A stretch of DNA of 64,000 nucleotides from Ailanthus altissimus. Taxonomy: Eukaryota; Streptophyta; Magnoliopsida; Sapindales; Simaroubaceae. Location: the NCBI GenBank assembly GCA_946807835.1, contig OX327705.1, positions 17,266,501-17,330,500 on the forward strand, written 5' to 3'. The translations under genes were made by a program, and so were the position numbers. A model generated the notes under the pieces. It saw only the letters and a program-made list of their open reading frames with translations. It did not search any database and was not told the origin of the DNA. Of this stretch, positions 11,975-23,378 are shown piece after piece (positions within the stretch are counted from its first letter, which is position 1; each line of letters opens with the position of its first letter).

Positions 11975-13414
11975 TGATAAATGTATATTTTTCATATATT
12001 TTATCCCTATTTTATTTAAGGATTATCTATTTTTATAAGAATAGATGACTATTTATGTGCTTAATATTTATTTTAAAGAGATTTGAATTAAAAGATTAAA
12101 ATTATAGAAATTGGAGCAAAACTACAAGTTTTGGAAACAATAGCAGAAATAAGGACGAAATGCAACGAATTCAAAGTTGCAAAGCCACTGCCCAAACAAT
12201 GAAGTACCTGTTGCCCTAGCGACAATTCCCAAGTTGAAATCACTGCAGCTAAAGAAGGTTTTGCCGTAGCGACGTGATTACAACAGAAGTTCTAATTTAA
12301 TTGTAAAAGCACCAAAATAATAAAGGTGTAGCACTGCAGTAATAACATGGTTGTTATAGCAGTGAAGCGTATCTACCTTAACGGTGCAACTTTTCTTGAA
12401 ATAAGAAGAAATTCCATTCCAAAACTCCATATAATCCCTATAAAAAGGCCACTCATCCCAGCCTCTTAGAAGAGAAGAAGAGACACAACTTAAGGCTCTT
12501 TAGAGCCAATAGAATAATTAGAACATAATTAAAATAAAGTAGAGAGAGGTATCCAGAGAAGTGAGAGATTGTTGGTGAATCTTTGGCGTTTCAACCAACC
12601 ATGAATTGATATCTATATTGATTTACTTTTGGTTGTATTATGTTTATTTTATTTTTTAGCCATAATTCTCCTATGATCATGAACTAATTTCTTTTCTAAG
12701 ATTATTACTTAAATTCAATATATGTGCTTAATTGTTAGATCTTTTTAATATTTATTTGAATTTAATTATTTATTATTCAAATCATTTATTCTTAATGCTT
12801 CATAATATCTTATCAGTATTGTGATTGAATTGAAAATACTTTGATAAACTCGAAAGATGGATCATTGTATTAAGACCTTGATAATTGGATGCATGATTGC
12901 CGAGAAATTTTTAATTTTTAATTTAGAATAGAGATATACCTAATAGGCATGTATGGTCAATAAGACTTATTCTTAATAAATCTTGATTTATTATAATTAC
13001 CATAGAGATATAATTATTTGATGGACTGAGATATATTTACTTGACCTTGAGAGAGGCTTGTGAATACATTAGTGTCCTGACCAATAATAAGAATTGAAGA
13101 ATTTTAATATTAAAGAATAATATCTCTAGAAAAGCATATTGAGGGATAGTTATAATCCTAGGCTTTCTCTATCTTGTGATCTTTAGAATTTACTTAGTTG
13201 TGATAGTTAGTCTAATTTACATTCATAACTTTAGGTTTATTTTAATTTCAATTGAAGTATTGAATTTTGGGATAAAAATAAGAAGACTAATTTTAGTAAT
13301 TAGTTAAAAATATATAATTCCCTATGGGTTCAACATCTGACTTTATAGTCTCTTTATTACTTATTATAATAGTGTATACTTGTGCTTAATTTTATAATTG
13401 AAAAACACACAACA
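11975..13414 (+). repeat. 3' LTR of element A
   Basis: 1440 bp, starts TGATAAATGT and ends CACAACA. Pairs with the LTR at 5598-7031. Confidence 0.85.
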
Positions 13415-14648
13415 GTGAACAAGTAATAAAGTAATGAGTGAGTATCGTTCTTACGAGGATTGATCTTCTAAATTAATGCTAACTACTATAGCTAACAACT
13501 TAATTTTATCTTGGTTAATTTTAATTCTAAATTGATTAAAAACTTAAAGGTGCTTAAGCTAATAATTTAACAATTTAAAAAGGAAAGAATCTATCAATAA
13601 AGGGTTGATTTCACTCTACTTTTTTCATGTTCTTCATGTTTTAGTAATTAAAAATTATTCTTGTAAATTCATTAATCAAGGGGTTCAATAGTAGTCTCAT
13701 TATATATACATATACAAGTTGATATCCTTATTTAACTTATCTATCCAGACATTTATTAAGCAACTATTAAATGGTTACTCAAGCTTTATTAATTTCATAA
13801 CTTAATAAAAGCTAAGGTTATGCTTTCTAAGTCCTGTAAATAGGTTAATCAATCTAATCAATCAAATCAATCAAATTAGAAGCAATAAATCTAAAAAAGC
13901 ACAAATGAATAACACAAAAGATAATCATTAATAAACTAAAAATATCTATATATGGTAAAATGTAAAGCAACATCAAGCCCCTAGAACAAGTATTTTAGCC
14001 AACTATGTTTAAGCATAAAATCACAATAATTTAGAAAATTACACGAGTAACCATGTTTAAAGTAACACAAGCTATAAATATAAACTCTAAATTAAAGTAA
14101 ACAAGAAAGGGAATAGAAAACAATAATAGAGATATCTCTTTGGGGGCTTCAATCTTCAAGAATCTAAGCTCTAAAGTGCTTTTTCTCTCTCTAAAATCCT
14201 TTAATTCTCTCTCTAATTTTGTGCTCCTCCTTTATTTTTAACTGAGGCTTTTAACCTTCTTTATATAGGCTCCAAAAATGAGCTTGAAATTAGGGCATTT
14301 CAAAATAGATTTGGGGTGTTGACAGTGCCTAGGCATTAAGCATTTTGCCAAGGGAACTCGATTTGGAACCTAAGCACCAAGATCTAGTTTTTTTTAACGC
14401 TTAGGGGGGCACTGTAGCAAAAATATTATTCATGATTACTATAACAGTTCATTATTACAATCTACTATAATATATTTGATATTTTTGCCTTATTTGTTTT
14501 TTGAATTTTCATCTCAAATAGCTTCTTAACTTTAAATCTACAAAATGGTATTAACATATAGTAAAAGTCACATATCCATGCTAAAAATAAGTAAACATAA
14601 AGTTTTGAGAGATATAATATGATGTCTAAAAATGCGCTTATCACATTG

Positions 14649-15641
14649 CTTGGGCTTAGGCTATCAAATTTTTTTAAGTTGATTAATAGGTTCATCAGGA
14701 GTGAACAGTGACCGGTGTAGCGACCGTGAGCGATGGCAACGACAGTTTATAACAGCTAAGGCTTCATCTTCAATTCCTTTATATTTATCTTTGCATTTTT
14801 TTTGTCATCATAAGCCATCTGACTTGGTGGTTCTCACTCTACTTTCTAACTGTTTTTCACAAACACTTAAATAAACCTAATATAGAAATTATATAAGTAC
14901 AAATCATTCAAACTCTGAAATGAGTTTGTATGAAGGTGTAAGCACATTGAGACTCAGGGATATTGAAATATAATGCCTTGATATGTTTTGAGTTTCTTTG
15001 AAAGGTGAGATTTATAGAGACATGAAAAAACTAACCATTTAGAGCTATTTAAAAAGTTTCAAAATAATTCTAAACCATACAACCTTTTTGATAAACCACA
15101 AAGCCATTTTAGATTAGATTTATTTTGCTTAAACCAATTGTAACAGCCGTAAGAAAATCATACACCTAGTTTATTGGTTGTCAAAGCTGCATTGAAACCG
15201 GTTGTAACCTTTTGAAGCTACATAATCACTTTTGAAAGTGCACAAATGCTTTGGCACTTTTTAGTTATGCATGCTTGAATACTTTGGTCATAACTTAAGT
15301 AAAATACTTAAAATTGACTTCCATAAAATTTCTCAAAAAGCTAATAAAATTATCTTTCTATTAACATAATAAACTATGCTCAAATTATGTCTAATGCAAT
15401 GCCAATATAATTTTAAAAATACCCTTTTATTTTATTAAGAAGTCTTCCTTAGATATCTTTAGGACTTTATAAAAACTTCACTTGCTCATAGTTTATTTCA
15501 CTTATGAACTTAAACTTTTTGATAACTAATAAATTAATGTCTTACAACCAACATAAAATTTATTATCATCAAAATATGAAATTTATATAATTGCAAGGTC
15601 AAGAATAAATTTTACCATAATTTCAAAAGAGAATAGGTTTT
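14649..15641. other. Unassigned DNA between solo LTR E and copia element F
   Basis: Continues the host sequence interrupted by E (joins to 5539). It includes a GTGAACAGTGACCGGTGTAG stretch resembling LTR interiors, but no termini or coding motif that I can name. Confidence 0.4.
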
Positions 15642-16460
15642 TGTGGAAATTGATGAGTAAAAATTATATTGGAGTGTGGTTTTGAATTGAGACTAAGGAG
15701 ATGACACATATCGAGAAAGTACTAGACATATGAGAAAGGGATAAAAATTGAAAGTCAAAAGCAAGAGGGTATTCCAACCATATCATAGATAAGGTCAATA
15801 CTTTGGGTCGCAACTTTGAGTAAGTATGGTCAAGACATGGCATAAGGCAGTGGTTAGGTGCTGCAGCCCAGCTAAGGCCAAGTAGTGGCATCAACCACCA
15901 AAATTGTGGTGAGGCTCTATCCTTAAGTTGAGTTTGTGGTAGGGCCTTGGCTCCAACAAGGTGTGTCTTCAGCTCCAAGTGTTGGGTTCACTAATTTTAG
16001 TTATTTTTTCTTTTTTTTTTTGAATTAGCTTATGATTCATTTGCATATGGACTTCAATTCCAAGTTGATTTATAGTTTCTTGAGATGTCTAAGAGCCTAT
16101 ACAAACCCTTATGATTTCTTATTATTGTGTACACTTCAAGAAAAGTGAAAAGGGAGAGCTTAGAGAGCCCTTGAGCACTTAATGCACGAAAGAGTGTTGT
16201 TAAAGATCCTTGGAGAACTTGTTCTATTGTGTATTTCTTGAAAACCTCTTGAGTGATCTTTGTGATCATTTAGTGATTCGTTATAATCATTAAGTAATAA
16301 AAGAAGTCAGGATCCTTTGATCTACTATAGATATAGTAAATTTGTTGAACTACATAATTCTTGTGAGCTTTACGTGTGTGATTGATTATTTTATCTATTT
16401 TAGTTATGTGATCTTTTGCAATTCGTGAATACTTAGGGCGAAACTTTCGCAAAAATACCA
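15642..16460 (+). repeat. 5' LTR of copia element F
   Basis: About 820 bp, starts TGTGGAAATTG and ends ACTTTCGCAAAAATACCA. Similar to 19425-20432, including a TAAGTGATCTTTGCGATCAT-like block in both. Confidence 0.75.
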
Positions 16461-16466
16461 AAAAAC

Positions 16467-16478
16467 TAGTACCAGAGC
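16467..16478 (+). other. Primer binding site of copia element F
   Basis: TAGTACCAGAGC, close to the initiator-Met-tRNA site TGGTATCAGAGC typical of plant copia elements; two substitutions. Confidence 0.7.
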
Positions 16479-16494
16479 AAAGGTTGATCTAACT

Positions 16495-17660
16495 ATGGCA
16501 TTTTACAATTATGAAGTTAAGAAGTTTAATGGGTAAAATGATTTCAATCTGTGAAAGGTGAAGGTGATGGCTTTATTGGTAAGTCAAGGGCTTGATTCAG
16601 CACTTGAAGAAACTTTTGTCATAACTAGTGATGAGAAGAAGCCTGAAATGTCAAATGTGATACTGATCATGAAACTATTTAGATTAAAGTCCATAATATC
16701 ATAGTTCTATCATTGGGTGATGAAGTTCTAAGAAAGGTACTGGAAAGAAGATGGCAATTGGTCTTTAGAAGAAATTTGATGATATACACAAACAAAGTTT
16801 CTAGCAAATCGTTTGAATATCAATAAGAAATTATAAAAGTTGTCTATGATTGAAAATACTTTGATTAAAGACTATATTGATACTTTCAACAAGATTATCA
16901 TTGATCTTGAGATGATTGATGTCAACATAAAAGATGAAGGCAAGACGATTATCTTATTGAGTTCTCTATTAGCCAAGTATGAGCAGTTTGTCGATACACT
17001 CTTGTATAGTAGAGAGTCTTTAACAATGACTGATGTTAAAATCTTATTTAACTTAAAAGAACTGTAAAAAAGACAAGAGCCTACTAATACTACAATAATC
17101 TTGTCTGGAAAGAGAAGGTTTAAGAGAAAAGATAGGAAGAACAATTATTCTGAGTCAAAGAGCAAATCTAGGAAGTGTAATTATTGTAAAAGTCTATAGG
17201 AAGGACTATGATAGTGTAAAAATCTTGGTAACTTCAGATAGAAAGAATGTTTGTGAATGGATACTTGATTCTCACTGTATTTTCTATATGTATCCTAATA
17301 ATTCCTTATTTACTAATTATCATTCCATTAAAGGTGGCAAAGTGTTAATGGGTAATAATATGGCTTGCAAAGTCATTGGAGATAGTAGTATAAGATTGAG
17401 ATTGCATGATAGAAAAGTTAGGGCATGATTAGGTGTAAAACATATTCTTAATCGAAAGAGAAACTTGATATTCTTTGGCACACTAGATCAAGTGGAATAT
17501 TTATTCAAAATTGAAAAAGGAATATTTAAAGTGATTAAATGGTCAATGGTGATAATGAAAGGTAAAAAGCACAACAAGTTGAATATGCTGAATGAAAATA
17601 TTGTGTGTGATTCAATATTTATTGTTATTGATGTTGAGGTGATATGAACTAAGAAGCAGT
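16495..17660 (+). pseudogene. gag-pol: Copia gag and protease relic
   Basis: Starts MAFYNYEVKKFNG at 16495. The open stretch 16840-17067 encodes a UBN2-type copia gag segment (DYIDTFNKIIIDLEMIDV ... YEQFVDTLLYSRESLT). It is followed by a damaged zinc knuckle beginning KCNYCK (about 17177) and by protease sequence with WILDSHC, NGGKVLMGNN-like and RNLIFFGTLD motifs (17225-17550). The catalytic triplet reads DSH, not DSG/DSA, so protease would be inactive even without the stops. Resembles the Tork/Tnt1-type group; that assignment is inference. Confidence 0.85.
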
Positions 17661-17833
17661 ATTTGAGTTAGACTACTAGAGTAAAATAGGTATAAAGAAA
17701 TTGTATAACGGTGCGGTGCTATTGGTAAGAATAAGTTTCGGCCACTGAGAATTTTGTGGTCATTGTGTCCTTGGAAAAGTCGTGGAGTCAAGATGGACAT
17801 GGAAGATCATAACACCAAAACTACCCTAGATAG

Positions 17834-19267
17834 TGATAAACATAAGTTGTATCTATTATTTTCACTCCCTTAAATTGATTAATTGCTCATCTTCATAAGA
17901 ATATTAAGTTTTATTATTATTTTATAAGTTTGGAGTCAATTGAGCAAATGGGATGAAAATTTAAAGAAAATAAGGCAAAATATCAAATTTATACAGTAAC
18001 CTGCTAAGTAAATCGCTACAGCATCATGTAAATAGTTATTACTACAGTAAAATTGCTGCATCGGTGAACAATGTTTTCCCTTATCAAAATTCCAGAGCTA
18101 AAGGCATTTCATTGTAGTGCAAAATAAATAGTGTTGGTAAACAGTAATAATGAATAGTTACTATGACAAGTAATTGTGCTATAGTAACTTCTGCCCCATC
18201 GATGAACAACATATCACTGCTGCGATTTGGTGATTCTTGAAACAAAAAGAAATATAACTCTAAGGCTCTAATCAATTCTATATAAAGGCCACTTATTTTA
18301 GTCCTTAAAGAGCACACAATTTAGGGCTCTTAAAGCCATAACACATAGAAGAATGACAATTTTAGAGAAAGAAGCGAGGGGGAATTCAAGGAAGTAAGAG
18401 ATTATTGACGAATCTTTGGCATATCAACCAACTGCGAATTAACATCTATATTGGTTTACTTTAGGTTGTATTATGTTTATTTTATTTTTCAGTCATAATT
18501 TTCTTATTATCATGAGCTAAATTTATTTTATAAGGTTATTACTTGAACTCAATATGGAAACTTAATTGTTTATCTTTTTAATATTTATTTGAATTCAATT
18601 CTTTATTATTCAAATTATTTGTTCTTAATGCTCTATAATATCTTATCAATATTGTGATTGATTTGGTAATACATTGATAAATTCAAGAGAGGCATTATTA
18701 TATTAGACCTAAATAATTTGACATATGATTGTAGAGAGATTTAAAAATTCTAATTTAGGATAGAGATATACCTAATTAACATATATGGTTAATAAGACTT
18801 GTTCTTAATGAATCTTAATTTATTACAATTACATATAGATATTGGTACTTGATAAATTAAGATATACTTACTTGACCTTGAGAGGGGCTTGTGAATACAT
18901 TAGCGTCTTGACCAATAATAAGATTTGAATGACATTAATATTAAAGGATTATTCTTTTTTTGTTTTAGCAAAAAGGGATTAATCTATAGAAAATATATTG
19001 AAGAATAGTAATTAACCATAAGCTTTCTCTATCTTGCTATCTTTTTTATTCATTTAAGTTGTGTCATTTATTTTTTGCACTTTTATTTAGTTTATTTAAT
19101 TTATTACAATTTAAGATTTGATTTTTCTGAATAATTACAAGAAAAATATAATTTTAGCACTTGGTAGAAAATAAAAATTATTCTTGTGGGTTTGACATTT
19201 GACTTAAAAAATTTCATTACAATAACGTATACTTGCGCCTAATTTTGTGCTTAAAATACACACAACA
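17834..19267 (+). mobile_element. Solo LTR G inserted in copia element F
   Basis: 1434 bp, TGATAAACATAAG to CACACAACA, with target duplication GATAG (17829-17833) against GACAG (19268-19272). Same LTR family as element C, sharing TTTTCACTCCCTTAA and GTTTGGAGTCAATTGAGCAA blocks. Confidence 0.85.
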
Positions 19268-19424
19268 GACAGTATACAATCAGATCTTTAGAGACCTAAG
19301 CCACTATCATCAATGAAGTTAAGTTTATACAAAGACTTACAATCACCGTTGTGTAATTGAGCATGTGTTGTAGAGAGAAAGAATCTTGAAACGTTTCTTA
19401 GTGTTTTTGAATCAAGGAGAGGAT

Positions 19425-20432
19425 TGTGAAGATTGGTAATTAAAAATTACATTTGAGTTTGGTTTAATTCGCAACCAAAAAAGAGATGGTGTATGGTCAA
19501 GAAAGCTCCAGATTGATGAAAAAATGATGAAAAAGAAAAGATGAAATCATAGAAGGAGTTTCGGTTGCGGCATAAATTAGGTTAGTACCTTAGGACTGCG
19601 ACCCCGAGCAACCAAGGTTGCAGCATGGCACAAGGCAGTGGTTGGTGCTAGCCACCAAAATTGTGGTGGCCCCGGCCCTACAATATAAGGCCATAGCCTC
19701 AAGTTGAGTTCGTGTTGCTGAGTAATAAAGGAAAGCAAAGATTTAGTTTAATTTAAATTTATTTGTTTTAGGAATTATTCTTTTGGGCTTTTCAACCTAT
19801 TCGATCTATTTTTCTTTTTAGGCTTATTATTCCTTTTTTATGTTTATCTTTTTCCTATTAGGTTTATTTTTCGTATTTTAATTTTTTTCTATTTTGTTTA
19901 TTTCTCTTTTAAGTTTCCCTTTTTTTCTATTTTAGTTTATTGTAAATTCTATAATACTCAAACATTCATCAATGAGAATACAAGCAATGCAATAGTTTTC
20001 ATTCTCTCTAAATCTGTATACTAGGTTTAACCCATTTTAGTTGTTTCACATTTTTTGAGTTGGCTTAGGATTTCTTTATATATAGACTTTTATTCTAAGT
20101 CAATTTAGGGTTTTTAAAGACATCTAAGAGCATATATAAACCTTTGTTATACCTTATGGTTGTGTAAGCATCAAGAAAAGAAAATATAAAGTTTAGAGAC
20201 TGCTTAGGTGTTTAATGTGTGAAGTGCATTGTTATAGACCCTTGAAGATTTCATTTTATTGTATATTCCTTGCAAATCTCTTAAGTGATCTTTGCGATCA
20301 TTAAGTGATTCATGATAATCACCGAGTAATAAAAAAGTTAAAATTCTTTGATTTAACGTGAACGTAGGCAATTTATCAAGCCACGTAATTCTTGTGTGTG
20401 TATGATTAATTATTTTATTTTTATTTTTTTAC
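19425..20432 (+). repeat. 3' LTR of copia element F, first part
   Basis: Preceded by a purine-rich AAGGAGAGGAT stretch. Starts TGTGAAGATTGG. It contains about 260 bp of pyrimidine-rich sequence (about 19720-19990) absent from the 5' LTR, and breaks off at element H; the rest lies at 28648-28716. Confidence 0.7.
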
Positions 20433-21350
20433 TGGAAAAAATATTTTATCGAACTTATGAGCTTTAAATTTGTTTGACTGTAGGAATTAAAACCTTGGGC
20501 CTTGGCTATTGGGCTATAACCATGAGCCTTGTGGGTCTCCAGTCACTATAATGCCTGTAAACACAAGAAAATCTATCGTTAAGACCTTGTCGGGGGTGAT
20601 TTCGATGAAGACTCTCTGATGCTTAAGTCAGGTACATGTTTGAGAATGAAGGAAAATTAAGAGAGAAGGGTAAGGATTCTAATAGCAAGATGATGAATTT
20701 AAGGTTTAAGATAAAAGATTCAAGATGGAACCTATTGAAGTTATTTTCTCTTTTTAAATAGCATCAGTCTTTTTAGAGTTTTTGTGCTTATCTTCACTGG
20801 ATTTATTGTTATTTTGGGTAATCTTCTGATCTCTTGGTGTGATTTGAGGGATTTCTTCCAAAATAGCATGATTCTATCTCTAAAATAATGTTGATTGCCT
20901 CTTTTAATGATTTGCCTTATTTGAATTACTTTGTATTTTCCTTTTCAGTTGTTAAGTACTGCTTGGCCTTCTTAATGTGCGGGCCTATGTAGTCTTTGGA
21001 AACTCTTGTATAAATGCAAGTTGGCATATTTTCCGTACCAGTCTCCTTATGGGTTGCTAATTTATACTGGTTGATTTTAAGCTTGCTTAGTTTGGTGGGT
21101 AGGTTGCTGTGTACTGCACCACGTGGTTATGGATAGCTTGGATAACATCTGAGCTAGTTAATCTTACTCTTGTTAATTGGTTCGAGCAGTTGAACAGTTT
21201 TTATGCCTTTGATTTTTGTTCCTTTGATGATACTTGAGTAGCTCGCCTTGCTATCTGAGAGCCTTAGTCCATTGGGCTTTTGGGTTGGCTCTTTGTTAAG
21301 CCTTTTTTTGGGCTAATATCTGGGCCTTTGAAAATTTTCAGAGGGGAACA
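20433..21350 (-). repeat. 3' LTR of element H
   Basis: 918 bp, bounded by TGG (plus-strand left end) and GGGGAACA. Closely similar to 27715-28647, for example at AAAACCTTGGGCCTTG and GAAAATCTATCGTT. Confidence 0.85.
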
Positions 21351-21847
21351 ATGATTTGCTAGTTTCTAGTTTTAATTAATTAAAATAGAAAACTCTATTT
21401 TTCTCGATTTGTTTTTTGCTAGGTGTGTATTGTAGTAGAAAGATAATGATGGGTTGTTCTGTTCTAGAATGTGTTACTGTTATTCGGTGCTGATGATGTT
21501 TTCTTATCATGTTGTAACTGCTCGATCATTTTAAAAAGTCAAGATGATGTCTAGCAGAGTACGTTTTTAGTTATACTTTGCAATTTTTCTCGTATCTTGA
21601 GCATTTATTAGTCATTATTATAAGGATCCCAAAATGTTAGCCTCACTGTATATGAAAAGACGTATTTGATATGGAACCTAATCTCAGCTGTTGATTTAGT
21701 TTTCATCATATGGCTATGGGGTATTTGAAATAGAATGTTACATTTGTTCAGTTCTCAAATGACATTTAGGTGGCTAAGAAAATTTGATTCGTTGAATTAT
21801 GAACTAAACGACCCAGATGCGAATCTGAAACATCAGGCCAATCCTTT

Positions 21848-21911
21848 GAACAGACATCTCTTGGACTTCTTTAACGATCGAACAGACATCTCTTAGACTT
21901 CTTTAATGATC
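21848..21911. repeat. 32-bp tandem duplication upstream of the antisense TATA box
   Basis: Two adjacent 32-bp units (21848-21879 and 21880-21911), starting GAACAGACATCTCTTGGACT and differing at two positions. They lie about 50 bp upstream of a TATA box on the plus strand. Confidence 0.9.
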
Positions 21912-21960
21912 GTGATCATTCGTTCTATCTGGACGGTAACGATCTTTCCAGCCTAAACAT

Positions 21961-22378
21961 TATAAATAACCTTTTTTGGGTTGCTTTCATCTCTTTACTT
22001 CATCATCTTCATCTTTCTTTTAAGTACTAATATCTTCCAAACTATCGTGTGGATACTTTTTGGCAACACGTTTTCTATTTAGGCATATTTCGATAAACAT
22101 TTTATTTATTTATGTACTTCCATATGTAAGTATTTTTTCTTTTTTTCTTACTTATGCCATGCTTATTTTATTTGATGTATACTTGCTTCTGTAAATGCTG
22201 TATTTTTCTACAAAAAATGGCTATAAGTTTTGTCACTATATTCTAAAAAATGTCTCTATTTCATTGTATTTTCCCAGTATGTCGTTGCTTCTTTAAAATA
22301 TTAATATTAATTGTTTTTGTTTTCTTCTTTTGGGTGTGATTGTTTTTCTTTGCCCCTTCTATCTTCGTTACTTTTTAG
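21961..22378 (+). promoter_or_regulatory. Candidate promoter, leader and 5'-UTR intron of the antisense ORF in element H
   Basis: TATAAATA at 21961-21968 is followed at a normal distance by a CT-rich leader. A consensus donor GTAAGT at 22126-22131 and a pyrimidine-tract acceptor ending TTTTTAG at 22378 would define a 253-nt leader intron, placing the ATG at 22397 18 bases into the next exon. Orientation is opposite to element H. Transcription is inferred from sequence only. Confidence 0.5.
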
Positions 22379-22396
22379 GAGAAAAACTTCATTTCC

Positions 22397-22870
22397 ATGG
22401 CTTTAGAACATAGAAACTTAGACTTAGAGCTCCCTACCATTAACATAACTACTGTAGAAGAAGAAAAAGATAAAGATGATGAAGAAGAAGCTGTTAACCA
22501 TGAGGTTCCACTTATCAGAAGGACAAATGGGGCTAGCAGAAATGGTAGTATGTCAACCTCAGCTGGTGACAGGGCCCTTGCTTCCCTTGTTATTATTATT
22601 AAGGCCGAGCTAGTTTTAATCATTGGTAAAGATGAGGCAAAGGTTGATCCTGAGGACTCTGCCCAGGAGTTATTAGAATTCGTATAAGTTATAAATTTGA
22701 GTTAGACATAAGGTATTAGATGTCCAGAATGACCCAGGATTACATAGATTCTCTTAGAGCCACTTATAACATTTTGGTGACCGTAACCTTAAGGGTGCTT
22801 TCCCTGGATGATTTCTTGAGTAGCCCCATTGATGGGTAGGTAGCCATCCAGTTAAGACTTGCCCCTTAAA
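22397..22870 (+). pseudogene. Antisense extra ORF of a Tat element, with a putative-gypsy-type-transposon-like domain
   Basis: Open frame 22397-22687 (96 codons) with an ATGGCT start and an acidic stretch EEEKDKDDEEEAVNHEVPL. The homologous reading continues in another frame from 22729 (MTQDYIDSLRATYN ... TLRVLSLDDFLSSPIDG) until TAG near 22837, then VAIQLRLAP. The second part resembles the N-terminal part of plant proteins annotated as putative gypsy-type transposon (PF04195), typically xYNIPxxVTLRVPxPxxR. Extra ORFs antisense to gag-pol near the 3' LTR are known in Tat-lineage elements; role unknown. At least one frameshift and one stop make this copy non-functional. Confidence 0.6.
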
Positions 22871-23378
22871 AGCCATTTGAGGCTTGTATTGTACGTCAAA
22901 CTCGCTCAATTTCATTGACTACCTGATCGAAAGATCTAATAAATCAGGCATGTGAAAGTTTTTCTTAGCGGCTGATTAGTTAGAACCATAATCGTATGGG
23001 CTTAAAAGTAAGGCCTCAATCTCCTCTCGGACACTATTAGGGCTAGTTCTAACTTGTCGAAAGGGGGATACTTATTTTTCGAGTCAATAAAAGCTTTACT
23101 AACATAATAAACTAGTGCTTGAACTCCCACTTTTTCTTTGACTAGTACTGAGCTTACCATCAAATCCGAAACACCCAAATAAAGCATTAGCTCATATCTT
23201 TAGGCAGGAATGGAAAGATGAACAGGATGGGAAAGATAGGCCATAAGCTATTGGAAAGCTTCCTCACATTCTGGGATCTACTGATTCTTTTTTCTTTTTT
23301 TATTGCTAGGAAGAATTTAAAATATTTGTCAGTGGCTCGGGAGATAAACCTGTTCAGAGTCATGACCTATCCTATAAG
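22860..23378 (-). pseudogene. pol: RNase H / polymerase C-terminal relic of element H
   Basis: Open piece 23187-23002 reads LYLGVSDLMVSSVLVKE ... VYYVSKAFID ... ERRLRPYF, the connection and RNase H entry region of Tat polymerases. It continues as AHTIVVLTNQPLRK to about 22860. The frame is lost afterwards. It follows the reverse transcriptase, from which solo LTR I separates it. Confidence 0.85.

Larger units (their letters stand above)
5598..13414 (+). mobile_element. Element A: gag-only Ty3/gypsy (Athila-like) retrotransposon
   Basis: Complete but decayed element with LTRs at 5598-7031 and 11975-13414, a tRNA-Asp-type primer site, a gag relic, a conserved non-coding 3' region and a polypurine tract. 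The target duplication is GTGAG (5593-5597) against GTGAA (13415-13419), one transition apart. No protease, reverse transcriptase, RNase H or integrase sequence is seen, so it must have relied on another element's enzymes. It lies inside solo LTR E and carries solo LTR J. Confidence 0.85.
5545..14643 (-). mobile_element. Solo LTR E (gypsy type), split by element A
   Basis: An LTR on the minus strand, begins TGATAAGCGC at 14643 and ends with CA at 5546-5545. Element A sits inside it, so the LTR proper is 5545-5597 plus 13415-14643, about 1.28 kb. It is flanked by a perfect 5-bp target duplication, CATTG at 5540-5544 and 14644-14648, which proves that one insertion spans both halves. No internal region is left, so it is a recombined solo LTR. 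Confidence 0.85.

Noticed and set aside
14465..14695. Minus-strand hydrophobic 76-codon frame
   Set aside because: It lies across the end of solo LTR E and its flank, so it cannot be an ancestral gene.
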